A DNA stretch of 64,000 nt, taken from positions 13,324,254 to 13,388,253 of the forward strand of contig OZ025260.1 of NCBI GenBank assembly GCA_964019135.1, written 5' to 3'. This document shows, in pieces, positions 1 through 12,112 of this stretch. Each line of letters begins with the position of its first letter. Position 1 is the first letter of the stretch. The position numbers were made by a program, and so were the translations under genes. Below the pieces are notes generated by a model. That model was not told the origin of the DNA, made no database searches, and saw only the letters and a program-made list of their open reading frames with translations. Origin of the DNA: Arenicola marina. Its lineage: Eukaryota > Annelida > Polychaeta > Arenicolidae.

Positions 1-70
1 GTGCCAGGGCACGAACCCACGACATGTTGATCTGCAGCTCAGACTGTTCACTAACAGAGCCAGGGAGGAG
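1..70 (-). repeat. tRNA-derived SINE head, truncated by window edge
   Basis: Read on the minus strand this has a B-box-like stretch (gtgggttcgtgccc) and the same 'cagatcaa..gtcgtgggttcg' order found in copies near 14850, 8040 and 56830. It is cut by the window start, so only the tRNA-like head is visible. Assigned by similarity to those copies inside the window. Confidence 0.5.
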
Positions 71-1980
71 CTTTCATTCCTGAGATAATTCACGAGATAC
101 GTTTAACGTTTGAAGTCAAGGCATTCTTGGAATTCATGGTTCTCTTTCAGCAGGCGAAATATACACTCAGCGTTTCACAAGGTCACTTGTATTTGTATAT
201 TTATAATATCATCATCCGTGACCTGGTTATGAAGAGAATAAGTTTCAGGACATGATATCGGCGCTCCTCCTACCCTCCCCGCCCACCCACACACACATAC
301 ACACGTACACACGAGTCAATCTCCGTGATATATCGAGCATAAACAATTACCAGACAGCCAACTCATTAAATCTTTTCACCAGGGGCCGAAAAACCCAGGC
401 CAGCAGCAGGTTTATAACCAACCACTCCATGGCAGCCATCGCTTTACGACAGACGTCAGCTGGTGATGGACGACAGATGGCCAGCGTCCGCCCCCCGTCG
501 CCATGGCAACGGTAATAGACAACAGGGCTGGTGCTAATAGCTGCTCATCGCGGCGGTCATCAGGCGAACGACGACGGACGATCCACTGGTAGTGAGTTGA
601 AATCTACAACACGCAGGTGCCAAGGTCTGGCAAGGTCAGGTCCCCGGACCAGTCACAATACAAGCCAACACGGTGTGTTTACATGACGATGGAAGACATG
701 TTTGATACACACCAGATAAGCAATAAATGAGCTACGCGTATACCAGTCGTTTTCCCCCGGCGACGCCTTCAAGGTTAGATAATCTGCGCGTAGGAAGTTT
801 GTTTACGTTAAACTTTGACTGTTACAATGTAAGCGAAAACAGGGCCCAAAAACCGAATTGAGGTATACGAAGTACAAGGTAAGAAAAAAAAAAGAGAAGA
901 AAATAGTTTTTCTTCAGTACCAGACGCCGCTACTGTGGTGGATTCGTTCAACCGATACATTCCAACCCCGTCTTCACGGATTATATTTCACAAATCCGTC
1001 ATTAATCCGTCGTTAAGCTACACTTAACTAGCGCGATCCACTGTTGCAGCGTAGTTCAAGTACTACTCTAATGTCATAATAATTACTACAATCGATTTTC
1101 ATGGTCCAAAAAGGTGACAGGTGGATATGTGGTAATGTCTGTCCTGGAACATTCCGACTTGTTGGAGTCTAGCAAATCATCGGACTACATATATTCTCTA
1201 CATCAAAACCGCAGGCGGGCGGCATTGTTTAGCCTAACTTGCTCATTCCATGTTTATATGTGTACCTTGAGTACGAATAAAGATATATATAATACGTGAG
1301 CAATACCAAAGCAAGCGCCATCTTGAATCAACTGCAACCAAATCCAATGTTTTTCCACCCGAAACCCTTCGTCTGCATTATGTAAAGCCGTAACACCTTT
1401 GACATAGTTAGACAAAGTTCCATGGGTGTGGAAGAAACCGTAAACAGTACGCTATATCACCATCAAAGGGTTAATGGAGAACACAATACTGGCTTCAATC
1501 ATGGTGTTTGCTTTCGTGATTGTCTCACGACCGACCCATAGCCTCTACACTTGAAACACACAGAGCGAGGGGCAGACAAACAAATCACCACATACAGGGG
1601 GGAACTTCATTTCAAGGGCTGCACGGCGTGAGCTGGGGCCGCACGTATCAGGTTTGTTTTCTTTAATCAAGTGTTAATTGCCGCCCATGGTGCGGGAGGG
1701 GGTGTGCCCTGCGACAATGGAGGGGTGGTAAGGGACGGGCGTAGTGCCTCGCCAGGTTAATTAACACTTTCAAGGCGAGCCTAAAGTTAGATCAGCATGA
1801 GAACCAGGTGTACTCTTTCTTTCCAATCAGTAGGGTATCCTCACCATATGTATTGCCAATTATTAGTCTGTGAGACTCTCGTAAGGCATTTGATATGAAT
1901 GTCATCGCCTTGAATGTAATCGTGGGCATCTTTGACTACTTTACATGTTCACAAAACCATATCCGACAAACGCGGGGGTC
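71..1980. other. No recognisable gene
   Basis: About 1.9 kb of non-repetitive sequence with a short CA-rich run near 285-315. The longest open frames are under 90 codons and resemble no family I know. No splice-consistent exon was recognised. Confidence 0.5.
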
Positions 1981-1984
1981 GGCC

Positions 1985-2035
1985 CGATAGCTTAGTGGGT
2001 TAGAGCGCTCGCTTTGAATGCTCTGTATGTAACAC
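1985..2035 (+). repeat. SINE head fragment abutting a minisatellite
   Basis: The stretch 'gatagcttagtgggttagag' is an A-box-like tRNA head, closely matching the head of the full SINE at 6299-6566 (minus strand). The rest of the SINE is missing: the 33-bp tandem array begins within a few bases of where the head ends. Confidence 0.55.
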
Positions 2036-2036
2036 C

Positions 2037-3490
2037 TGGTACATACATGTATAGGGTGAGATGTATAGGGTATACATACATGTATAGGGTGAGATGTATA
2101 GGGTATAGATACATGTATAGGGTATACATACATGTATAGGGTGAGATGTATAGGGTATAGATATATGTATAGGGTATACATACATGTATAGAGTGAGATG
2201 TATAGGGTATACATACATCTATAGGGTGAGAAGTATAGGGTATACATACATGTATAGGGTGAGAAGTATAGGGTATACATACATGTATATGGTGAGATGT
2301 ATAGGGTATAGATACATGTATAGGGTATACATACATGTATAGGGTGAGATGTATAGGGTATACATACATCTATAGGGTGAGAAGTATAGGGTATACATAC
2401 ATGTATAGGGTAAGATGTATAGGGTATAGATACATGTATAGGGTGAGAAGTATAGGGTATAGATACATGTATAGGGTGAGAAGTATAGGGTATACATACA
2501 TGTATAGGGTGAGAAGTATAGGGTATACATACATGTATAGGGTGAGAAGTATAGGGTATACATACATGTATAGGGTATACATACATGTATAGGGTGAGAA
2601 GTATAGGGTATAGATACATGTATAGGGTATACATACATGTATAGGGTGAGATGTATAGGGTATACGTACATGTATAGGGTGAGATGTATAGGGAATACAT
2701 ACATGTATAGGGTGAGAAGTATAGGGTATAGATACATGTATAGGGTATACATACATGTATAGGGTGAGATGTATAGGGTATACATACATGTATAGGGTGA
2801 GATGTATAGGGTATACATACATGTATAGGGTGAGATGTATAGGGTATACATACATGTATAGGGTGAGAAGTATAGGGTATAGATACATGTATAGGGTATA
2901 CATACATGTATAGGGTGAGATGTATAGGGTATACATACATGTATAGGGTGAGAAGTATAGGGTATACATACATGTATAGGTTGAGATGTATAGGGTATAG
3001 ATACATGTATAGAGTATACATACATGTATAGGGTGAGATGTATAGGGTATACATATATGTATAGGGTGAGAAGTATAGGGTATACATAAATGTATAGGAT
3101 GAGATGTATAGGGTATACATACATGTATAGGGTGAGAAGTATAGGGTATACATACATGTATAGGGTATACATACATGTATAGGGTGAGATGTATAGGGTA
3201 TACATACATGTATAGGGTGAGAAGTATAGGGTATACAAACATGTATAGGGTAAGATATATAGGGTATACATACATGTATAGGGTGAGATGTATAGGGTAC
3301 ACATACATATATAGGGTAAGATATATAGGGTATACATACATGTATAGGGTGAGATGTATAGGGTATAGATACATGTATAGGGTATACATACATGTATAGG
3401 GTGAGATGTATAGGGTACACATACATATATAGGGTAAGATATATAGGGTATACATACATGTATAGGGTGAGATGTATAGGGTATAGATAT
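2037..3490. repeat. 33-bp minisatellite array, ~1.45 kb
   Basis: The unit is ~33 bp built from 'gtatagggtgagatgtatag' plus 'ggtatacatacat'. Shorter 18-19 bp sub-units ('tatagggtatacatacat') are interspersed. Units differ at a few sites (agatg/agaag, acatac/agatac). Because 33 is a multiple of three and the unit is nearly stop-free, both strands show long open frames (up to about 507 codons on the minus strand, with an 11-residue period). These are repeat artefacts, not genes. Confidence 0.9.
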
Positions 3491-3759
3491 ATTACTGTTG
3501 GAATCGCTGGCGTGGTATCAGTATTGTGGCAGTCGGTAGGGTTCTAAAGAGGCTGTCATTTCGACGCCCAATTTATTCTGATGCTCACAGAGTGGTTGGC
3601 GCTCTCACCATACCGACTCCCTTTACACCGCTCTACACCGCTTTATACCGCCCACCGGCGCCACAACAACCACTTTACACATCAGGCCAACATAACAGAC
3701 TGACTCGGCGACCTTGTCAGGCCCCACTGCTGTATCATCTTCCACTTCAATGTCCACTG

Positions 3760-4260
3760 TCACCCCACCCCCGCCCACACCCCTCCCCATCCCAACCTGC
3801 ACCCCCTTCCCAGCCACAACCAGCACACCCCTGCACACACCAACCAGCACCCCATTCGCCGCCCCAACCACCACCCCTTGCCCCACACCAACCAGCACCC
3901 CTTCCCCACCCCAGCCAGCTGCCCTCCCCATCCCAACCACCACCGCCAGTACCCACCCCAACCACCAACCCGAACGACAACCAACGTCCCTTGCCCACCC
4001 CAAAACCAGCATCCTGGGTATCATGACCCAAGCACGCATCAACCAAACCATTCTCTCCCCCCCCCCCCCAACCATCCAGCCCCCCCCCCCGCATCCAGGC
4101 CGCCCCCACCCATCCAGGCAGAACCCCCTCCCCCTCGAAGTTTGTGTACCCCCAGGGCGGGTGGGGCTGGTTCCTCTTCCCCTACACTGACCCCATGGGG
4201 GAGGGGGGGGGGTGTCAATGTTGACCCCGGAGGGCTGGGCGTGGGGGGGCGTGGTGGATA
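3760..4260. repeat. C-rich low-complexity region
   Basis: Imperfect repeats of 'caaccagcacccc'-type words and long C or G homopolymers (for example near 4057-4070 and 4201-4211). Open frames on both strands give proline/threonine-rich or glycine/tryptophan-rich translations, typical of compositional bias. No domain is visible. Confidence 0.7.
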
Positions 4261-4675
4261 TTGAGGATATCGGGGTTTTGACGTCCTATTTGAAGTAACC
4301 AGTGTTACAAGCAGCTACCAGGCCATTGGAGCGCCTGTCCTCATGTCCGTTCTGCACCATTTACCCCGCTTTGCTCCGACTTGGCGAGCGTCAGGCCGCC
4401 CGCCCACTCCTACCCAGACCGTCCCGCATTCAAAGTGTCCACATATGATAGAGCGGGGTCCTGGTGTGGCGATTGTAACTCAGGTCACGGTCAGGGCCCT
4501 CCCCTCCTCTGCCCAAGAGTAAAGGGGAGGGCCCAAGTCAACCCTCTCTGCAATAGATGCCCTTTGCGACGCATCGCCGCCGGCTACTCTACCAACCGAC
4601 CCATAGGACAGCGTCTTCATGCCTAGATATCCAGCTGAAAAATCGGGAGGGTTTTCCCCCTCCCCCAATTTATCT

Positions 4676-5240
4676 GCCCTGCCCCCCCCCCCCCCACCTC
4701 TCCTCCCCCTTCCCTGGTCATGTTCCGGGACTACACCAGCTTTTAACCTTTCAAGGACGTGTGTACGAACGTGAGTTATAAGCTCTTAGTTTCACACTTC
4801 GCGCACACCTTTATATCATCTAAATGTGTGACACGCCCCTACCGAGCGAGCACCCCCCTCCCCGCCCACCTCCATAGCCTACCCATCCCTTCCCCAACTT
4901 TCCTCGCTCCCTCTCCCTCTCCCTCACACTCCCCCTCTTCCTCACACTCCGCCCCACGCCTCCTGCCTCCCCACGTCGCATTTCTTTACTTCCGTACCCC
5001 CACCTTGACCCCCTCACTCCCACCCCATCCCCCACTTCTCACCGAATAACTTCTACACCCCCCCCCACCCCATTAACACACACCATGGCCACACAGCCCA
5101 TATTTTCACAGCACAACGCTGCAGTCCACTTTGCTGTTCAACCCTAACAACCCGACCCCCTCCTACATTGCATCTCCACCGTTGAGTCCCCATCATTCCT
5201 CCGCCACACCCATCCCCCTGTCCACCTGCCCCCCCCCCCA
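4676..5240. repeat. Pyrimidine-rich tract
   Basis: Long C and CT runs on the plus strand (for example near 4681-4696 and 4905-4945). Translations are low-complexity serine/proline. No gene supported. Confidence 0.5.
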
Positions 5241-5399
5241 GCACACCGCTGACATTTCCGCTAAATCAACCCACACCACCTCTACGCGACTGCCCACCTG
5301 TCTACCCCACCTCTCTACCAAAGTGTTGCCTGGATGTTTTATCGATAGCACTAACAATCCTGTTATCACAGTGAAAACAGAAACGCCTCCCCCCATCCC

Positions 5400-5640
5400 T
5401 TCCATGCACTCCACCCCACCCCACCTTCACCTTCACCCCCACCTCCACCCCCACCCCCAATCCCACCTCCACCTCCACCCCCACCTCCATCTTCACCCCC
5501 ACCTCCACCCCCACCCCCACCTCCACCTCCACCTCCACCTCCACCCCCAACCCCACCCCCACCCCCACCTCCACCCCCAACCCCACCTCCACCCCCACCT
5601 CCACCTCCACCCCCACCTCCACCTTCACCCCACCTCCACC
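5400..5640. repeat. Microsatellite of CCACCT/CCACCC hexamers
   Basis: About 240 bases of alternating ccacct and ccaccc words on the plus strand. Translations are His/Pro or poly-Gly/Val by frame, so apparent proteins here are artefacts. Confidence 0.85.
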
Positions 5641-6286
5641 CCAATCTCCGATATCAGATTCTGCAGATGACAGAAGAGAGACACGACTCTGAGCGCATAC
5701 ATGTGTGAAGGTTCCAAAACAGTTCCGGTAGCGCGGATCTTTTGACCCCCGTGACCTTGCCACAGACGCTGCCGATGGAGTGAGGTCACCAGCTCCGGTT
5801 TGGCGACGGCTTCGGTCGCTGTCACGACGTGACTCAGTCACACAGAGGCGGGCTCTGTCCGTATTGTTGTTCCTGTCACAGACGGGTAACACATTGTAAC
5901 CACACCCCCTGGAGAACAGAGTCATGCCATGCGAGGGCCCGGGCAGTCCGAAAACACCATCCAGACATCTGGACACCAGGGTTGGGTCTGTGTAGTGTGT
6001 ACTATAGTGCCATCCTTACGGCGCCGGTGCTGTACGGGATGGTAGCCGCATGCCAACACGATCTGCTCGTCTGGCCAAAAACTTTTTGGATATTAAGGAT
6101 TTAAACACATCCCTTTCGCGTAAAGCATATGAAATGTATCTCAGGAGTAAAGTTGTCGTATGAGCAGCTTTAAGTTAGATACATACGCGTAAATCAAACA
6201 CGCCACCTAATTCCTGATTTCTACACCGCGAATGGTGAAATAATGGCGTGAAATAATCATGGTGGTGACGTCAGAGAATCGACCAA

Positions 6287-6578
6287 TACGGTATTTGGTT
6301 GGTTGGTTGGTTGTATATTCAGGACGCTTTAACCACTTTTGGTCATATCGCGTCAATGGGAGAAGGAAGGGACAGTGGAGCCATGTCCCCGGGGGAACTC
6401 CCAACTCCCAACTCTTTGCGAACAAGGACATGGGATCTTTATCCGGCGACCACACAGACATGGCCACAGCGGGGCTCGAACCACCGACCCACGTGCCGTT
6501 AGGCTCTCAGGTGACCAGAGCCCTCAATGCGAGCGCTCTAGCCCACTGAGCTATCGGGGCGGCCCCTACGGTATTTGG
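6287..6578 (-). mobile_element. Full-length tRNA-derived SINE with 12-bp target-site duplication
   Basis: Element body 6299-6566, read on the minus strand. An A-box-like head (gatagctcagtgggctagag) and B-box-like 'ggttcgagcccc' are followed by a non-tRNA core (ggataaagatcccatgtcc, then ccgggggacatggct). It ends 'gtggttaaagcgtcctgaat' and an (AACC)n tail. It is bounded by perfect 12-bp copies of tacggtatttgg at 6287-6298 and 6567-6578, the expected footprint of LINE-assisted retroposition. A promoter-like A/B pair would allow Pol III transcription. Core copies recur at 16735-16960 and 55424-55775. Confidence 0.88.
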
Positions 6579-6889
6579 ATATGGGGTCACATAATGATAC
6601 TCATGAGGGTCCGTCTAGCCCATGTGTGCAAAAAGGTGATCCAAAACACCAATCCATCCCTGACAGCGCTCATCGCGAACACAATATACGCCAGGATTAT
6701 ATAACAGCAAACATTTTAATACCCCCACCTTTACCACCCCCATTCCCGTTGGACACGAGCCAAGAATAAGATAGTTTCCCCCTTGCATCATGTTATTAAA
6801 GGAAGTTTAAAGTTACAATTCCGGGTACCGTAACAACCAGTTCGCTCAGTGTGTTCGTTTCCTGCGCTAGGAGTAAATTGGTGGCTGAC

Positions 6890-6940
6890 TGCGGTGGTGG
6901 TGGTGGAGTGGGGGTGGAGGAGGGGGGGGGGGGGTGTTGC
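6890..6940. repeat. G-rich low complexity
   Basis: A ggtggtggtgg-type run followed by a long G homopolymer near 6918-6932. Confidence 0.6.
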
Positions 6941-7129
6941 TATGGGTAACAGACCCGGTTGGCGCGACAGCCACTTGCTGCAAGTGTACACATAAAGAGC
7001 TGACAGGGAAGAAGATGGGTCCTTGTGATGAAAAAACGTAGCTTCCTGAGCCCGCATGTAAGGCATTTCCCCTCTGCCTGGTCCGACGCCAGTTATCTCA
7101 GTTACCCTATATCCTCATCCTTCCGCCCT

Positions 7130-7580
7130 CGTCTCCACCATCTGTCCACAAGCTTCTAGTTGCATCCCCCTCCTCTCCTTCCCCTCTGCCTCCGCTTCAT
7201 CCTCCCCATCACACTCCTTCCCCGCCCCTCTCCCTCCTCCTCCTCTTCCTCCTCCCCGCCACCCTCCTTCTCTTCCTCTCCCCCTCCTCCTCACCCTCCA
7301 CACCCCCTCACTCCCTCTACCCCCTCCTCATCCTCCCCACCATACTCCACAATTGCCATATTCCCGACTGCTGTCAACTCACATACATCAGCCTGCATCC
7401 CCAACTGAACTGGTTCCTGGACTCCATCCTCGTATCCCGATTCACCACCGTCTAAAATCATAACTCCCATCTTGACTACCCCCTGCCCCCCCCCCCTATC
7501 CAGACACCCCACCCCCTCACTCTCATCTGAACCTCAAACCCACCCCAACCCATAACCCTACCTCCCCCCCCCCCACCCCA
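7130..7580. repeat. CT-rich (polypyrimidine) tract
   Basis: Strong pyrimidine bias on the plus strand (tcctcctcctc and ccccctcc words). No coding exon recognised. Confidence 0.6.
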
Positions 7581-8019
7581 CCCACCTCTCAGCCTCTCTA
7601 AACGCTAACGCGCCGTCATGTGTTGTTTTTTGCATATCCCACTTTGCGCCTGGCGAAGGATCCACCTGTTTGCTGTTTACGTGGCGCCATGCTGTGGCAA
7701 ACAACAACCCTCCCACTTCATACCACGGCTCCGTAAACAAAGAACACACATATATATTATAGTTAACAAGCGTGTGGAGAGCTGGGCGTACCGCCAAGAG
7801 ACCCAACTGCTCCCACCGTGTAAATATATCTAAATACGGGTCCCAGTCCAGATCTATCGACGTCCTGAGCCACTGGTGTGTGGTACATCGATGTGTAAAT
7901 ACCAGCGGTATAGTAATGTACGGTATATTTGTATACGTTTCGATTCGATACAGTTGAAGTAGTTTGTGGGTGTCTATTGGACACTGTCAACTGCAGTAGA
8001 GTCAATGACTGTCAGTGGT

Positions 8020-8290
8020 TCCCCAATGTACTAGTGGCAAGCGCGCCAGGCCGCAGATCAATAGGTCCTGGGTTCGAAGCCGGGCCCGGTTAGCTCCAGT
8101 TCTATGGCTGCAGGGCGGGCAAAGGTCGGAGAGGCCCCGTCCGATGTTTGCCCGTCCTACAGCCACAGCACACAACTGTGGCTAGGGCCCGGGACACCTA
8201 ATTTGGGGAATGTTTCATCCCTTCATCCTGCGTCTTCCCGGGATATGCCCATTTCATTTTCACTCGGCCATGATTGTGACCCCATCACCC
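8020..8290 (+). mobile_element. tRNA-derived SINE, second family
   Basis: A tRNA-like head with the B-box-like 'gggttcgaagcc' at about 8070 is followed by a body containing 'aatgtttcatcccttcatcc'. A matching copy lies in reverse orientation at 56745-56900 (acatgtttcatccattcatc on its strand). No target-site duplication was found, so the ends are approximate. Confidence 0.65.
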
Positions 8291-9094
8291 ACAGTCACAC
8301 CAACACCAACACAGGTTATGATCGCGACAGTCACTGGCTAGCAAGCCCCCCCCCCCCAACCAGCGGACGAACAAGGGCATAGCATTTCCCGCAATGGTCA
8401 ATCAGCTTTTGATTGTGATTTTGATTTAACTGGATTTTAACGACGTGTCAAGCCTGACAAGCTGTATGATGCCAGCCAGGAGGAAGTTCAGGAGTCAGAC
8501 ATTCATGATATGGACAGGACACTAAAGCAGGATGTCAGAATCCAATGTCACCCTTCAGACGCACGTGGCGTCAGCGTCACGGGACCAATATGACCAGATT
8601 TCGAAAATAAAAAAATTAATCCTGGACTAAACTTATGAACATAAACGAGTTGTCACCCAAAGCTGATACAGGCGTTATACTTCATTGGATGGGTTCACCC
8701 GTGTGGCATTCCTGGAAACACAAAACCTACCAGAAATTAAGGATAACTTCCTCTTGTACGATATCCCGCTGGTACGCTATCCGATACTGATCACGGGTAA
8801 CTACGGTGTCCCATAAGCACAGTATCCATCCCCGAACTTCCCGGAATCTCACTCAGTGTAACGCGGTATCCGACAAGCTGAGAATTAGAGAATCAGGCTT
8901 GGAACACATGCAGCTGAGGTGCAGCAAGCGACACGGGTTTTAATCCTCAGTCTCCTATGACCTGGCGGATCTTTTGAATCATCTTCGCGTTGGAATGAAA
9001 AATCGAGGTATCCTCACACGAAAGGGGTGTAAAGTTTGAAGTTGACCGGCCGGCTCCCCGGGTGGACAAGTCATCCAACAGCCATACCGTCAAC

Positions 9095-9560
9095 CATCCA
9101 GCCAACACTCCAGCCAGTCGTCCAGCCAACACTCCAGCCAGTCGTCCAGCCAGTCACCCAACAGTCGTCCAGCCAACACTCCAGCCAGTCGTCCAGCCAA
9201 CACTCCAGCCAGTCGTCCAGCCAACACTCCAGCCAGTCGTCCAGCCAACACTCCAGCCAGTCGTCCAGCCAACACTCCAGCCAGTCGTCCAGCCAACACT
9301 CCAGCCAGTCGTCCAGCCAACACTCCAGCCAGTCGTCCAGCCAGTCACCCAACAGTCGTCCAGCCCACACTCCAGCCAGTCGTCCAGCCAACACTCCAGC
9401 CAGTCGTCCAGCCAACACTCCAGCCAGTCGTCCAGCCAACACTCCAGCCAGTCGTCCAGCCCACACTCCAGCCAGTCGTCCAGCCAACACTCCAGCCAGT
9501 CGTCCAGCCAGTCACCCAACAGTCGTCCAGCCAGTCACCCAACAGTCGTCCAGCCCACAG
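9095..9560. repeat. 24-bp minisatellite array, ~19 copies
   Basis: The unit is 24 bp made of 'ccagccaacactccagccag' plus 'tcgt', with 'ccagccagtcacccaacagt' variants at each end. 24 is a multiple of three, so several frames on both strands stay open (for example eight-residue Ser/Gln repeats). Periodicity and the flanking sequence argue against a real protein. Confidence 0.9.
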
Positions 9561-9659
9561 AGAGGACGCGGTGCGAATGGTTTTACGGTTCAAAGTGCGA
9601 GGCGACCAGCCACCAGCCTGCTGTGAGCGTGGCGCGGTGCTTATAACCATGAGGAAGGA

Positions 9660-11120
9660 AAGAGCGGAGAGGTGGGTGAGTGAGCGAGTGAGTTTCGTCC
9701 CCGCCCCAGCCAGCGCGGCCCGGCCCGGCCCGCCAGCGGCGGTGGCGGTGGTAGCCCAGCGGCTAGCCCCCCCCCCCCCCCACCACACGCGGTGAGACCC
9801 CCGGGCACACAGTCAGCGGCGACTAGGACAGGCAGGAGCCGGCGACCAGGGACAAGCACCAGCCAGCAAAGGGTGGCTGGCCAGGCGTCCGTCCTTCCGA
9901 CCTTCTCCCCCCAGGCTACCCCGACAACCACCCCTCCTCCTCCCCTTTCCCGTCCTCCGTCCCCACTCCCCTCCCCTCCCCCACCGCACACCACGCCATC
10001 GCCAGGGGCATTACGGCGAGCTGTTACCAGGCTCTTGTCAATCTCAAATGCAATCTGGGTTGTAAAGATACGTGAGAGATATTTCTCACTGCCAAGCAGG
10101 GTTCACTTCAAACGGCGTCTTCAGCCAGGATGGTCGGTGCCCGGGTCGGTGCGCGGGGATGAATCCGCCGCCGCCGCTGCTACCGCTGCTGCTGACCAAG
10201 GTCGATGCCCCTCCCTCCCTCCCTCCCTGCTGCAGCGGGTGTTACAGCCTGGCCTCATGGGGAAACGATGCGGCACCCCCAACAGCAAGCAGCCCCCGAG
10301 GTCGGTGGGTCGGCGAACTGATGCCCCAGAGGTTCTCGCTGATATAAACGTCTTGTCACTTTCCTTCATACCTTCCCGCCTGAAATCGACTACGACCTTG
10401 ACGACCTCTACCAGTAGCCGAGGTCCAGTGTGCGCCCCCACCCCTTCCAGTCCCCAGGACACGGCGGCCCGGTGGGACGGAAGGGGGGGGGCACTGGAGT
10501 GGACCCTTCTGTGTGTGTGAGGGGGGTGGAGGTGAAGTGGGAGGAAAGTGAGGGGGTGCAGGAGTGAGAGCAGAGGGGGAGTGGGAGCAGAGGGGGGAGG
10601 GGGGGGGAGGAGGGCACTAGTCAGGGGTGAATGCCGTAGACGGGTCAGGGACACGGGGGCAAACAAAACGACCGTGGCTCCTCACCCTTCCCCGGGCCTC
10701 CCCACTGCCGGTGGAGGATGGGAGGTGGGGGGGGGGGGGGGCGGAGGGGTAACCGTACCAAGTGGGTCCGGGGACAGACGAAACCAGTAAGTCCTAGACT
10801 CCTTTGCCGGGGGGGGGGAATGGGGTCCAGGATGACGCCCGCAAATAGTCCCGGGACAGGAATCGGTCCCACACCCCCCCCCCTCACCTCCCCCTCCCCC
10901 TCAGATGGGGTTACCTGGCGCCCAGCGCTGCATCCTTGGATACCCGTGCCGTGGGGGTCGCCAACCAGGGTGGGCGAGCGTCAGTGACGGGCTGACGAGT
11001 GGTGGTGGTCCAAGTCACAGCTCCCGGCAGGCACACTGAGGACCGGGGGCCGAGAACCGTGACAGAGACTGGGCCACGGGGCCCGACGACAGGGCGGGCG
11101 GGCGGGCGGGCGGGCGCATC
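9660..11120. other. GC-rich block, possible CpG island
   Basis: Marked GC enrichment with frequent CG dinucleotides, G/C homopolymers (9770-9781, 10729-10745) and a tandem 'gggcgggcgggcgggc' run near 11093-11115 that would form GC-box (Sp1-like) sites. A CpG-island promoter or first exon is possible. The short frame starting at 10159 (MNPPPPLLPLLLTK) is followed by GT. I could not match any product, so no gene is called. Confidence 0.4.
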
Positions 11121-11404
11121 TTCAAGTCAATTGCTTGCTACAGTACGTGGACACATCATGTGCCCCAGGATGTCCCACTCACGGAGAGACCAAGCGTGTT
11201 AACTCGCATCATGTACGTAAAAAGTAATATACCGGTACATGGGGTAAGGATTGGGTGCTCGATGCAATCTGTATTCGACGGACGACCTAAGACGATAGGT
11301 AGGAAAGAAAGCCGTTCGATTTATATGTTGCAGTTCTGTGCATGAATATAAGTAAGATAGGGAGGGAGGCACGAAGCGACGCCATGGCACTGTTGGGTCC
11401 CCAG

Positions 11405-12112
11405 CTGGACTATACAGATGGACTTTACTGCTGGACTTCACTGATGGACTTAATTTACTGTTGGGCTTTACTGATGGACTTTACTGATGGGCTTTACTCA
11501 TGGACTTTGCTGGTTAACTTTACAGATGGACTTTACTGATGTATTTTAGTGATGGACTTTACTGATGGACTTTACTGATGGGCTTTACTGATGGACTCTA
11601 CTGATGGGCTTTACTCATGGACTTTACTCATGAACTTTGCTGGTTAACTTTACATATGGACTGTACTGATGTATTTTAGTGATGGGCTTTACTGATGGAC
11701 TTTACTGATGGGCTTTACTGATGGACTTTACTGATGAACTTTACTGATGGACTTTACTGATGGACTTTACTGATGTATTTTAGTGATGGGCTTTACTCAT
11801 GGACTTTACTGATGGGCTTTACTGATGGACTTTACTGATGGACTTTACTGATGTATTTTAGTGATGGGCTTTACTGATGGACTTTACTGATGGACTTTAC
11901 TGATGGACTTTACTGATGGACTTTACTGATGCATTTTAGTGATGGGCTTTACTGATGGACTTTACTGATGGGCTTTACTGATGGACTTTACTGATGGACT
12001 TTACTGATGGGCTTTACTGATGGATTTTACTGATGGACTTTGCTGATGGGCTTTGCTGATGGACTTTACTGATGGGCTTTACTGATGGACTTTACTGATG
12101 GACTTTACTGAT
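11405..12112. repeat. 13-bp minisatellite array
   Basis: Units 'tttactgatggac' and 'tttactgatgggc' alternate irregularly, interspersed with 'gtattttagtgatgggc' variants, over ~700 bp. Stop codons are frequent, so it is non-coding. Confidence 0.9.

Noticed and set aside
1936..3459. 507-codon open frame on the minus strand with an 11-residue Tyr/Pro repeat
   Set aside because: Produced entirely by the 33-bp array, whose length is divisible by three. Overlapping frames are also open and there is no conserved flank.
5302..5976. 224-codon minus-strand open frame rich in Gly/Val
   Set aside because: Driven by the CCACCT hexamer microsatellite.
9036..9646. ~195-codon Ser/Gln-rich and Pro/Ala-rich frames
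   Set aside because: Artefact of the 24-bp array; both strands are open and no unique coding flank is recognisable.
9792..10520. 242-codon plus-strand frame in the GC-rich block
   Set aside because: Low-complexity Pro/Thr/Ser composition, overlapping open frames on both strands, no family match.
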